DNA from: Ruminococcus sp. UBA946
Lineage (GTDB): Bacteria; Bacillota; Clostridia; Oscillospirales; Ruminococcaceae
Assembly: GCA_002293295.1 (NCBI GenBank)
Contig: DBCY01000008.1
Span: 1 to 12,554, forward strand
Reading direction: 5' to 3'
Length of the DNA: 12,554 nt
The translations under genes and the position numbers were made by a program. The first letter of the stretch is position 1. Every line of letters begins with the position of its first letter. The notes under the pieces are model-generated. The model was not told where the DNA came from. It made no database searches and saw only the letters and a list, made by a program, of their open reading frames with translations. Positions 1-6,896 of the stretch are shown one piece after another.

Positions 1-8
1 CATAATAA

Positions 9-37
9 ATTATATAACTATTCCTTTTAATTGTCAA
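9..37 (-). promoter_or_regulatory. Consensus sigma-A promoter reading leftward out of the window
   Basis: On the minus strand TTGACA (plus 32-37) and TATAAT (plus 9-14) are separated by exactly 17 bases, a full match to the vegetative promoter consensus. It would drive a gene to the left of the window, divergent from nadA. No part of that gene is visible, so its identity is unknown. Confidence 0.72.
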
Positions 38-193
38 GCTTTTTGTTACATTGAATAAAAAGCGAATAAAAAGCTGCAATAATGAAGTCTGCAGACGTTC
101 TTGCAGAACGGGATTTGCCCTGTAATCATAGTATTGACAAGCTGATGAACGGGTAAATTATAAAATTATTGAGTTGTATGCAATTAGTTAAGG

Positions 194-222
194 TTGCAAA
201 TGCTGATATTATATGATATAAT
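194..222 (+). promoter_or_regulatory. nadA promoter, extended -10 type
   Basis: TTGCAA (194-199), a 17-base spacer and TATAAT (217-222), with TG at 214-215 giving an extended -10. Transcription should start near 229, leaving a leader of about 56 nt before the nadA ATG. No NAD-responsive operator was recognised. A 10-bp palindrome GTCTGCAGAC (87-96) and a short hairpin CGTTC/GAACG (96-110) lie upstream, but they are too far from the start to be called operators. Confidence 0.75.
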
Positions 223-284
223 ATTTATGAAAACCGATAATATATTTCTATTAAAAATACATCCCGAAAGGACAATATAACAAA

Positions 285-1199
285 ATGATTAGTGAACTGC
301 AGCAGAGAATCAGAAAGCTTAAGGAAGAAAAAAAGGTTACTGTTTTAGCGCACAGCTATGTGAACGAAGCCGTTCAGGAGATTGCCGACCATACGGCTGA
401 TTCCTTCCGGCTCGCGGAGCTCGCCCAGATGTCAAGAAACAGCACGATAATAATGTGCGGCGTGCGTTTTATGGCGGAGACCTGTAAAATCCTTTGCCCG
501 AAGAAAACGATTATTCTTGCCAACCCAAAAGCGGGATGTCCCATGGCGGAACAGTTTTCGGCGGATGAAATAAGGCAGGTCAAAAAAATGCTCCCCGATT
601 ACACCGCCGTATGCTACATAAATACGACTGCCGAAATAAAAACGCTGTGCGACGTCTGCGTTACCTCCAGCTCCGCCGTTAAAAACTGCAAAATGATTGA
701 AAATAATAAAATACTTTTCCTGCCCGACGCTAATTTAGGCGCGTATGTTCAGTCCCAGCTGCCGGAAAAGACCTTCAAATGCCTTCAGGGGGGATGCCCC
801 ATCCATGCGGGGATTACCGTTGAGGAGGCAGGGATGGCGAAGGAAAGCCATCCGAAAGCCTTATTGCTCGTTCACCCCGAATGCCAGCCCGGAATAGTCG
901 CGATGGCGGATTACACGGGTTCTACCTCCGGAATAATGGAATATGCCGGAAATTCGCCTGAAAAGGAATTTATAATAGGCACGGAGCTTGCCATAACCGA
1001 GCATTTACAATACGCATACCCCGAAAAGACATTTTACCCGCTTTCAAAAAATCTGATTTGCCCCAATATGAAAATTATAACGCTGACCGACGTTTACAGG
1101 GCGCTTTACGGGGAAGGCGGCGAGGAAATCGAGCTTCCTGCTCAGATAATGCTCAGAGGGCTGAAATGCATAAACAAGATGTTTGAGCTTAACGCCTGA
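285..1199 (+). CDS. nadA: Quinolinate synthase A (NadA)
   Basis: Condenses iminoaspartate with dihydroxyacetone phosphate to quinolinate in de novo NAD synthesis; a cytoplasmic, oxygen-sensitive [4Fe-4S] enzyme. The 304-residue length is normal for the short NadA form. The three cluster-ligand cysteines of the family are seen as C85 (GCPMA), C171 (GGCPIH) and C259 (LICPNMK). The N-terminal LAHSYVNEAVQ segment and the HPEC motif (197-200) also fit the family. The ATG start follows GAAAGGA (266-272) at a rather long 12-base spacing, but no better in-frame start exists. NadB (L-aspartate oxidase), the source of iminoaspartate, and NadC do not follow; the next gene is an unrelated lipoprotein. 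They are therefore either left of the window or elsewhere. Transcribed from the promoter at 194-222. Confidence 0.96.
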   Translation: MISELQQRIRKLKEEKKVTVLAHSYVNEAVQEIADHTADSFRLAELAQMSRNSTIIMCGVRFMAETCKILCPKKTIILANPKAGCPMAEQFSADEIRQVKKMLPDYTAVCYINTTAEIKTLCDVCVTSSSAVKNCKMIENNKILFLPDANLGAYVQSQLPEKTFKCLQGGCPIHAGITVEEAGMAKESHPKALLLVHPECQPGIVAMADYTGSTSGIMEYAGNSPEKEFIIGTELAITEHLQYAYPEKTFYPLSKNLICPNMKIITLTDVYRALYGEGGEEIELPAQIMLRGLKCINKMFELNA

Positions 1200-1212
1200 T
1201 TTTCAAACCGTG

Positions 1213-1221
1213 TGATATACA
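1213..1221 (+). promoter_or_regulatory. Possible extended -10 promoter of the lipoprotein gene
   Basis: TGATATACA: TG at 1213-1214, one base, then TATACA at 1216-1221. There is no recognisable -35 at 17 bases, so it would depend on the extended -10. It resembles the -10 regions before the Cys-rich gene, fhs and the MetRS-like gene. The 51-bp gap after nadA has no terminator hairpin, so read-through from nadA is also possible. Confidence 0.4.
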
Positions 1222-1250
1222 TTTAAATCCTTAAAGAAAGGAGCTGTTAA

Positions 1251-2579
1251 ATGAAAAATTCCATTAAGTCATTAATATCAGTGTGCCTGATTTTTGTTTT
1301 AACGGGGTGCGGTAATTCAAACACAGAAGAAGCTGTACAGGCAGAATCGGATATGACTTCGGCTGCGGCAACGGATTTCAGCCAGGAATTAATAAGTTCT
1401 GAACTGACATCTGTTATGACGTCTGCATCCCTTACCGGAGCTAACGCCGGAGAAACAGAAGTCACACCGGTTACAACAAAGGTTACCTCTGCGGTCAGTA
1501 CAGACGCGCCCGTAAAAACGTCTGCCGTAAGCGTTAAATCAGAAACTCCTCAGTCTGTTACTGAAAAAGACAGCAAAATTACCGGACGAATAATAACATC
1601 CGGGGATTTTGACCTGTCCGGTATAAAAATTGATATTTTTTCTTCTCAGCTTGATTCTCAGGAAGACGGCGTTGAAATATACGCCCATACTTATCAGTAT
1701 TCGGTTTATACCGGAAAAGACGGATATTACAGTTTTGATATGCCGTCCGGCAAATATCTGGTAAGCGCTGATATGAAATCCTTACCGGAGGACGCGCTTA
1801 TAGCTTCCGGTTCATATTTTTTATCCCCCGGCGATGAAATACCGCCAATGGAACTTATTAAAAAATTTCCGTGGGAAGATATATACGGCGAAGATGATAT
1901 AGTAATCGCCGAAGAAGAAACCCCTGACGCCGCCTCAGCAGCAAGGGAAGCTGAAATCTCAAAATACGCGACTCTGTTTAAAGACGAAAGGGATAAGAAA
2001 AAATATATTATAATTTCGGTTACGCCTGAAAATATATACTGGAATAAACTGGAGCTCGATATAACTGAAAACGAGCCGGCTGACATATTCATACCCATAG
2101 AACTTTATGACGCGGTAAAAGAAGCCGAGGAACTGATATTATGGTTCAAAGATGATGATTCACGCGAACGGAGACTGAATATTGATGAGTACGACAGTTT
2201 TAATATATTAAGAGGGTTAAAAATCAGTTATAACGGAACATATAACTGGAATGCAGACCGGATGCATACCATTAAAAACAACTCACTATATTTTTACGAC
2301 AGCCCGTCGGATGAAATAAAATTAGATTCATATTTGCTTAACGGCGGTTTTATGAGCTACCCTTATAACCATAAAGGCGAGGAGCTTCTTTTCAGGGAGG
2401 GGATGACGGCAGAAGAAGCCGATGAGTATTTCCTTGCCGTTTATAACGACCAAATAGAATTCCTTGAAGAAATAAAGAAACTGGAAGAACAGGGGATATA
2501 TACGGAATTTGAACCGTCCGAATGGAATTTTTTACTCAGCGGCACAAGATTCAGAGCAAAAATAAACCGGATTTATTAA
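1251..2579 (+). CDS. Putative surface lipoprotein with Ser/Thr-rich stalk and beta-sandwich-like domain
   Basis: Function not recognised. The first 20 residues form a lipoprotein signal: basic KNSIK, a hydrophobic stretch, then the lipobox L17-T18-G19-C20, so Cys20 should be lipidated and the protein anchored outside the membrane. Residues 21-107 are a low-complexity stalk rich in Thr, Ser, Ala, Val and Glu. Residues about 108-200 (TGRIITSGDFDLSGIKI, then GKDGYYSFDMPSGKYLVSA) look like a carboxypeptidase-regulatory/transthyretin-like beta-sandwich. The Tyr- and acid-rich remainder to residue 442 resembles nothing I know. The ATG is set by AAAGGAG (1237-1243) with a 7-base spacer. It starts 51 bp after nadA on the same strand and ends at a hairpin terminator. 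No enzymatic motif is visible; adhesion, solute binding or wall contact are all possible. Confidence 0.85.
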   Translation: MKNSIKSLISVCLIFVLTGCGNSNTEEAVQAESDMTSAAATDFSQELISSELTSVMTSASLTGANAGETEVTPVTTKVTSAVSTDAPVKTSAVSVKSETPQSVTEKDSKITGRIITSGDFDLSGIKIDIFSSQLDSQEDGVEIYAHTYQYSVYTGKDGYYSFDMPSGKYLVSADMKSLPEDALIASGSYFLSPGDEIPPMELIKKFPWEDIYGEDDIVIAEEETPDAASAAREAEISKYATLFKDERDKKKYIIISVTPENIYWNKLELDITENEPADIFIPIELYDAVKEAEELILWFKDDDSRERRLNIDEYDSFNILRGLKISYNGTYNWNADRMHTIKNNSLYFYDSPSDEIKLDSYLLNGGFMSYPYNHKGEELLFREGMTAEEADEYFLAVYNDQIEFLEEIKKLEEQGIYTEFEPSEWNFLLSGTRFRAKINRIY

Positions 2580-2585
2580 AGTAAT

Positions 2586-2615
2586 AAGCGGTCATAAAAA
2601 CCGCTTTCGCGTTTT
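2586..2615 (+). terminator. Rho-independent terminator after the lipoprotein gene
   Basis: Seven-bp stem AAGCGGT (2586-2592) / ACCGCTT (2600-2606) with a 7-base loop, 6 bases after the stop codon. It is followed by TCGCG and then TTTT (2612-2615), so the U-tract is interrupted and termination may be partial. Confidence 0.65.
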
Positions 2616-2642
2616 ATCATATGAATTTATTGTATAGAAAAA

Positions 2643-2685
2643 TAAATAGAAAAAACAGTAATTATCATAAAAAATATGGTATACA
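2643..2685 (+). promoter_or_regulatory. Promoter of the Cys-rich gene, with upstream element shared with fhs
   Basis: Extended -10: TG (2677-2678), G, TATACA (2680-2685), without a good -35. An upstream block TAAATAG (2643-2649) followed directly by AAAAAACAGTA (2650-2660) recurs before fhs at 3246-3264 with one extra C. The second copy sits 31 rather than 29 bases from its -10. The A-rich block could act as an UP element or regulator site, or the similarity may come from a local duplication. Confidence 0.5.
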
Positions 2686-2745
2686 AGTATATTTTCCATA
2701 AATTTATATAAATATAAATTAATATTATTAATTGAGGTGATTTTT

Positions 2746-3216
2746 TTGTCTGGAAGAAAAGGTTACATGTCAGATACCCCGTTTCATGTTGAAAATATCC
2801 GATATATGTATGCTGTCGAACGACATGAGTCTACGCCATCATCTACTTTATTAAATGAGAAAATTTGTGTTTATAACAAAAATGGTGTATGTAAGAGAGC
2901 AATTTGTAAATTCTATAATAAAGCTTGTAAAGGGTGTGAGAAATATAATATAAACGGTAAAACAAGGGAATATTTTTCAGATGAATATATTAAAGAAAAC
3001 GAGCGACAAATGCGTATTCAAGCTATTAAAGAAAATAAAATAAAAGAGCAAAAAAAGATTATTAAACAACAGCAATTAAGAAAAATAGAGGAAGAATCCT
3101 TGAAATACCGTGAAAAATGTAATTATTATCAAAATAAAAGGTGTTCGGCATTAAATACAGTATGTAAAGCAAAAGATAAGTGTTTATTTTCGATAGCTAA
3201 AATAAAACAAAAATAG
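2746..3216 (+). CDS. Small Cys/Lys-rich protein with two cysteine modules, unknown function
   Basis: Not recognised. A TTG start at 2746 is preferred because AGGTGA (2735-2740) sits 5 bases upstream; a GTG at 2737 would overlap that site, and ATG 2767 has no obvious site. This gives 156 residues with nine cysteines in two clusters: C41, C49, C54, C61, C64 and C125, C133, C140, C146. Both clusters open with C-x-Y-x2-N-x2-C, suggesting duplicated metal-binding or disulfide-forming modules. Residues about 80-122 between them are strongly charged (Lys, Glu, Gln) and likely a helical coiled coil. There is no signal peptide or membrane segment. Two 60-base samples are about 29% GC, against about 54% in two samples of the neighbouring fhs, which suggests recent acquisition. 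It could bind zinc or nucleic acid, but nothing in the sequence proves this. Confidence 0.72.
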   Translation: MSGRKGYMSDTPFHVENIRYMYAVERHESTPSSTLLNEKICVYNKNGVCKRAICKFYNKACKGCEKYNINGKTREYFSDEYIKENERQMRIQAIKENKIKEQKKIIKQQQLRKIEEESLKYREKCNYYQNKRCSALNTVCKAKDKCLFSIAKIKQK

Positions 3217-3245
3217 CTAATACATAGTTTTCTAATGATTATATA

Positions 3246-3291
3246 TAAATAGCAAAAAACAGTAGTAATCAGCCATAAAATGTGGTATACT
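3246..3291 (+). promoter_or_regulatory. fhs promoter, extended -10 type
   Basis: TG (3283-3284), G, TATACT (3286-3291) is a strong extended -10; the -35 position is weak. The upstream block at 3246-3264 (TAAATAG, C, AAAAAACAGTA) matches the one before the Cys-rich gene. Transcription would start near 3298, with a leader of about 35 nt. No terminator hairpin is visible between the Cys-rich gene and this promoter. Confidence 0.6.
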
Positions 3292-3332
3292 CTTAGTATG
3301 TTAAACGTAAAAAATTTGAAAGGAAGTTTATT

Positions 3333-5003
3333 ATGCTTACGGATATTGAAATCGCACAGCAGGCGAAAATGCTGAAAATTACTGAAATAGCAAAAAATCT
3401 CGGTATTTCTGAGGATGATATTGAACCCTACGGTCATTATAAGGCAAAGCTGTCAGAGGAGCTTTTTACCAAAACCGCGGATAAAGAGGACGGCAAGCTT
3501 ATACTCGTAACGGCAATAAACCCCACCCCGGCGGGCGAGGGAAAAACCACCGTTTCAACGGGACTTGCCCAGGCTATGGCGAAAATAGGCAAAAAAACCG
3601 TTCTTGCTTTACGCGAACCGTCGCTGGGCCCGGTTTTCGGGGTAAAGGGCGGAGCCGCAGGCGGAGGTTATGCGCAGGTTGTTCCCATGGAGGATATTAA
3701 CCTGCACTTCACCGGCGATATGCATGCCATTACCGCCGCGAACAACCTGCTCTGCGCGCTTCTTGACAACCATATGCAGCAGGGGAACGAGCTTAATATC
3801 GACCAGAGGCGTATAATGATTGAACGCTGTATGGATATGAACGACCGCGCACTTCGCAGCTGCGTTGTGGGTATGGGCGGCAAAATCAACGGAGTTCCCC
3901 GTCAGGACAGCTTCCGAATTACCGTGGCTTCAGAGGTTATGGCTATTCTATGCCTTGCTTCGGACCTTAACGATTTAAAGAAACGGCTGGGCAGTATCCT
4001 TGTTGCGTATACTTATGACAATAAACCCGTTTTTGCCTGCGACCTGCAGGCTCAGGGTTCTATGACGGCACTTCTCAAGGACGCTTTGAAGCCCAACCTT
4101 GTCCAGACCCTTGAAAACACCCCCGTTATAATACACGGCGGTCCGTTTGCCAATATAGCCCACGGATGCAACTCAATCCGCGCTACAAAGCTGGCGTTAA
4201 AGCTGGGCGATTACTGCGTTACCGAAGCGGGCTTCGGCTCGGATTTGGGAGCCGAAAAGTTTTTTGACATCAAATGCCGTTTCGCCGGGCTTAATCCGTC
4301 ATGCGTCGTTCTTGTCGCTACGGTACGCGCATTGAAATATAACGGCGGAGTAAGTAAAGCCGACCTTGGAAACGAGAATATCGAGGCTCTTAAAAAGGGC
4401 ATTGTAAATTTACAGACCCATATTGAGAATATGAATAAATTCGGCGTTCCTGTAGTTGTGGCAATCAACCGCTTTTATACCGACAGCGACGGCGAAATAG
4501 CATACATCAGGGAATTCTGCGATAAGATGGATACCGAGGTTTCACTTGCCGAGGTATTCGCCAAAGGCGGCGACGGCGGCACGGACCTTGCCGAAAAGGT
4601 TTGCAGGGTTATTGAGGACAGACCGTCCGCATTCAGACCGATTTATAATACCGAACTGTCCGTTAAGGAAAAGCTTGATATTATCGCTAAGGAAATTTAC
4701 CGCGCCGACGGTGTGATTTACACGGCGCAGGCTGAAAAATCCATTAAGGAAATAACCGAACTCGGATATGCGGACATTCCCATATGCGTTGCGAAAACGC
4801 AGTATTCGCTCTCGGACGACCCGGCAAAGCTGGGGAAACCGGTGAATTTCAGCATAACTGTCCGTGACGTAAAGCTTTCTGCCGGAGCGGGGTTTGTTGT
4901 CGCGCTAACAGGAGATATTATGACTATGCCCGGGCTTCCCAAGGTTCCTGCGGCGTTAATGATTGACTGTGATAACAGCGGAAGCATCAGCGGACTGTTC
5001 TGA
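3333..5003 (+). CDS. fhs: Formate-tetrahydrofolate ligase
   Basis: ATP-dependent cytoplasmic enzyme that joins formate to tetrahydrofolate to give 10-formyl-THF. It supplies one-carbon units for purine synthesis and formyl-Met-tRNA, and in acetogens serves the methyl branch of the Wood-Ljungdahl pathway. The 556-residue length is full for the family. Visible signatures are the nucleotide-binding loop PTPAGEGKTT (64-73) and the family motif starting EPSLGPVFG (95-103), which runs into a Gly-rich KGGAAGGGYAQV segment (105-116). The ATG follows AAAGGAAG (3319-3326) at 6 bases. The gene stands alone: no folD or other C1 genes are next to it, so an acetogenic lifestyle cannot be inferred. GC is clearly higher than in the upstream small gene. 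Another promoter begins 18 bases after its stop, and no hairpin terminator is evident. Confidence 0.97.
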   Translation: MLTDIEIAQQAKMLKITEIAKNLGISEDDIEPYGHYKAKLSEELFTKTADKEDGKLILVTAINPTPAGEGKTTVSTGLAQAMAKIGKKTVLALREPSLGPVFGVKGGAAGGGYAQVVPMEDINLHFTGDMHAITAANNLLCALLDNHMQQGNELNIDQRRIMIERCMDMNDRALRSCVVGMGGKINGVPRQDSFRITVASEVMAILCLASDLNDLKKRLGSILVAYTYDNKPVFACDLQAQGSMTALLKDALKPNLVQTLENTPVIIHGGPFANIAHGCNSIRATKLALKLGDYCVTEAGFGSDLGAEKFFDIKCRFAGLNPSCVVLVATVRALKYNGGVSKADLGNENIEALKKGIVNLQTHIENMNKFGVPVVVAINRFYTDSDGEIAYIREFCDKMDTEVSLAEVFAKGGDGGTDLAEKVCRVIEDRPSAFRPIYNTELSVKEKLDIIAKEIYRADGVIYTAQAEKSIKEITELGYADIPICVAKTQYSLSDDPAKLGKPVNFSITVRDVKLSAGAGFVVALTGDIMTMPGLPKVPAALMIDCDNSGSISGLF

Positions 5004-5021
5004 TAAATGATAAATACTGTG

Positions 5022-5050
5022 TTGTTAATAAGAATCTGTTAGTTTATAAT
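5022..5050 (+). promoter_or_regulatory. Promoter of the epimerase-MNT operon
   Basis: TTGTTA (5022-5027), a 17-base spacer and a perfect TATAAT (5045-5050). Transcription would start near 5057 and leave a leader of about 130 nt before the epimerase ATG at 5190. Confidence 0.65.
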
Positions 5051-5113
5051 TATGAAATGAATATAAAATGCCGGAAATAACACCTAAACGTTACAGCATA
5101 ATAATAAAAATAA

Positions 5114-5130
5114 TACCGCCGCAGGCGGTA
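5114..5130 (+). other. GC-rich hairpin in the epimerase leader
   Basis: Perfect 7-bp stem TACCGCC (5114-5120) / GGCGGTA (5124-5130) with loop GCA, inside an otherwise AT-rich leader. In the plus direction it is not followed by a U-tract, so it does not look like a terminator for fhs. On the minus strand it is followed by ATTATTTTTATTATT and could stop antisense transcription. It may also protect or regulate the leader. No known riboswitch class was recognised. Confidence 0.5.
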
Positions 5131-5189
5131 ACCGACATTGTTAATTGTTTATTTTTAATATGATAATTATTATGAGGAGGAGGATTTAT

Positions 5190-6140
5190 ATGAAAATATT
5201 TATCACGGGCGGAACAGGGAATATAGGGCAGTATGTTACTTTAGCGGCGGCTAAGAAAGGACACAGGGCAATTGTTTTATCCCGAAGCCCCGAAAACTAT
5301 CCGACGCTGGCAAATATGGAGAACGTAACTCTGGTAAACGGTGAAATGACGGAGTATAAAAAACTAAGTGAGCTTGTCAAGGGCTGCGACGCCGTTATAC
5401 AAATCGCGCTCGGCTGGGGCAACGAACCCGTGTCAATGCTGGAAAACGACACCGCGGCTACGGTTAATCTGCTTGAAATATCCGAAAAAGCCGGGGTTGC
5501 AAAGTTCATTTATACGAGCAGCACTGCCGCAATGGGGAAAATGCGCAGTCATATGGACGAAACCGTTATGAACCTGCCTGTTGATTTATACGGCAGCACA
5601 AAATCGGCTTCGGAAAGCTACCTTCTCGGTTTCAGTAAATATTACGGAGAGGAAAGAACTGGAGGCAATACTGTTTCAATGAAACGTAATATTATACGTC
5701 CGGGGTATACCTTTTCAAGTCCCCCGTATGAAGACGGTTCTTCCCAGTCTGACACGAGGTTCCGTGATATAACCGACGCCGTCGTTAATGACAGCCCCGT
5801 CTGCGTAATAAAGAATGACGGCACGCAGTTTATTTCGTCCGGTCAGATAGCAGAGCTTTACATATCGCTTCTTGAAAGCGAATTGAACGAAGAGGTTTTC
5901 CTTGCTCTCGGCAAAACATACATAACCTGGGAGAGGATTGCAAAAATAGCGCTTGAGGAATACCCCCGGTCAAAATCGGTAATTGAGCTTGACGACAGGG
6001 GATGGGGTGACTCTCCTATGCTGTACAATGTTTCAAAGATGGAGCGCGTGTTCGGTCTGGCTTTTGACGAAAAAGCCGTCGAGGCTGAAATTAGAAGCCA
6101 TGTCAAATGGAATCTTGAACAGTCGTTTAAAAGGAAATGA
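5190..6140 (+). CDS. NAD-dependent epimerase/dehydratase family protein (extended SDR)
   Basis: A soluble oxidoreductase or epimerase of the extended short-chain dehydrogenase/reductase fold, probably acting on a nucleotide sugar or similar small substrate; the exact reaction cannot be read from the sequence. Counting from ATG 5190 it has 316 residues. The Rossmann dinucleotide motif GGTGNIGQY lies at 7-15, a catalytic Ser/Thr region TSST at 109-112, and the YxxxK pair is Y134 and K138 in LYGSTK. ATG 5190 is chosen because it follows a strong GAGGAGGAGGA site (5174-5184) and puts the Rossmann strand at the N-terminus, as in the family; an in-frame extension back to 5145 would encode that ribosome binding site. 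The MNT gene follows after 23 bp, and the stop overlaps an ATG at 6137. The two are therefore likely co-transcribed, although no functional link is known. Confidence 0.9.
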   Translation: MKIFITGGTGNIGQYVTLAAAKKGHRAIVLSRSPENYPTLANMENVTLVNGEMTEYKKLSELVKGCDAVIQIALGWGNEPVSMLENDTAATVNLLEISEKAGVAKFIYTSSTAAMGKMRSHMDETVMNLPVDLYGSTKSASESYLLGFSKYYGEERTGGNTVSMKRNIIRPGYTFSSPPYEDGSSQSDTRFRDITDAVVNDSPVCVIKNDGTQFISSGQIAELYISLLESELNEEVFLALGKTYITWERIAKIALEEYPRSKSVIELDDRGWGDSPMLYNVSKMERVFGLAFDEKAVEAEIRSHVKWNLEQSFKRK

Positions 6141-6163
6141 AATTGAAACGGAGGCGTGTTTTT

Positions 6164-6472
6164 ATGCCGCATATTTATACGGTTAATGAAATAAAGGATA
6201 AGCTGTATTTTTTATTTCAGGAGCTTCCGGTTGAAAAGGCGGTTCTCTTCGATTCATATGCAAAAGGAATCCCCACAAAGACAAGCGATGTGGATATTGT
6301 AATTTACAGTGAGGGAAAAATAAGAGGAATTGACTTTTTCGGCGTGCTTGAGGATATAACGGAGGCTTTGAAAATTCCGGTAGATTTAATAGAGGCTTCC
6401 CAAATAATTGACGGAGGACGGGCGCATCGTGAGATTATTGAAACAGGAGTAGTGATATATGAAAGAACCTGA
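6164..6472 (+). CDS. Minimal nucleotidyltransferase (MNT) domain protein, MntA-like antitoxin family, altered motif
   Basis: The 102-residue protein matches the MNT fold of the polymerase beta superfamily. Members paired with HEPN toxins (MntA) can AMPylate the toxin to silence it. The family motif GSYxxG...SDxD appears as D30-S31-Y32-A33-K34-G35, then S41-D42-V43-D44, with a third acidic residue D74 in PVDLIE. The two catalytic carboxylates and D74 are present, but the first Gly of GSYxxG is replaced by Asp, which may weaken nucleotide binding. ATG 6164 is chosen because GGAGG (6150-6154) lies 9 bases upstream; an alternative ATG at 6137 overlaps the epimerase stop and has only AAAAGGAA before it. 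The 3' end overlaps the next small ORF by 14 bases, the usual arrangement for an MNT/HEPN pair, yet no complete HEPN gene follows. Confidence 0.82.
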   Translation: MPHIYTVNEIKDKLYFLFQELPVEKAVLFDSYAKGIPTKTSDVDIVIYSEGKIRGIDFFGVLEDITEALKIPVDLIEASQIIDGGRAHREIIETGVVIYERT

Positions 6473-6593
6473 ACGTGTCATACTTAACAACGTTTTTAAC
6501 AGTATCCCCGTCAAGTCTGAACGTTATCGTATGAGAGCAGGTATTGCTTGTTTTAAATTTGTATTTCATAAAGCATTTCCTTTCACGAATTAA
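6459..6593 (+). pseudogene. 44-codon ORF overlapping the MNT gene, possible remnant of a HEPN partner
   Basis: The ORF begins at ATG 6459, 14 bases inside the MNT gene, with AGGAG (6445-6449) 9 bases upstream, so it is well placed for coupled translation. Its first residues, MKEPERVILNNVFN, resemble the start of HEPN (DUF86) toxins as I recall them. The sequence after about residue 17 does not, and the catalytic R-x4-6-H motif is absent. It stops at TAA 6591, and the next 400 bp contain no HEPN-like sequence in any frame that I could see. The simplest reading is a HEPN gene truncated by deletion, leaving an orphan MNT gene. It could instead be an unrelated small protein; the HEPN assignment is weak. 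Confidence 0.4.
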
Positions 6594-6675
6594 AATGGAA
6601 TTATAAATCAATCAGCTGTTACTATTAATAAATATTATTTAATCTTCTATTTATTCTTCGCTTATATAATACATA

Positions 6676-6708
6676 CTGAACAATTACACATTTTGTGTAA
6701 TTGTTCAG
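6676..6708. repeat. Perfect 15-bp inverted repeat with 3-base loop
   Basis: CTGAACAATTACACA (6676-6690), TTT, TGTGTAATTGTTCAG (6694-6708). The stem is perfect but AT-rich, and a good U-tract is missing on either side, so it is an atypical terminator. It lies 83 bp after the small ORF and may end the epimerase-MNT transcript. It may also be a regulator site or the scar of a mobile element. Confidence 0.75.
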
Positions 6709-6801
6709 CACGCATTATATTGTAAAAAACTCTTAAGTTGTTACCATTGTACTATAGAGAGCAGAACAGATTGAAACAAATTTTTTTAAATCGGTATAAA
6801 A

Positions 6802-6832
6802 ACGCAGGTGAGGATTAAATCCGCACCTGCGT
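6802..6832 (-). terminator. Rho-independent terminator of the Ig-like protein gene
   Basis: Read on the minus strand, a stem ACGCAGGTG/CACCTGCGT (9 bp), an internal G/A mismatch and an inner GGAT/ATCC helix are followed by a TTTTTATA tract (plus 6795-6802). It lies about 177 bp downstream of the stop at 7009, which leaves the structured segment 6919-6984 inside the 3' untranslated region. Confidence 0.75.
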
Positions 6833-6896
6833 AAATTATATTTAATTGTCAGATAATTTAACTTTTTTATCCAAGCGGTTTTTCAAGGATTTTTTA

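Noticed and set aside
134..164. TTGACA (134-139) followed by TATAAA (159-164) as a second nadA promoter
   Set aside because: The spacer is 19 bases and the -10 is imperfect; the promoter at 194-222 is far better placed.
374..583. Minus-strand ORF inside nadA, and similar antisense ORFs inside fhs, the epimerase, DHH and MetRS-like genes
   Set aside because: They lie opposite well-supported genes, have no convincing ribosome binding sites and show no recognisable domains.
5145..5189. N-terminal extension of the epimerase from 5145
   Set aside because: It would run through the strong ribosome binding site and displace the Rossmann motif from the N-terminus.
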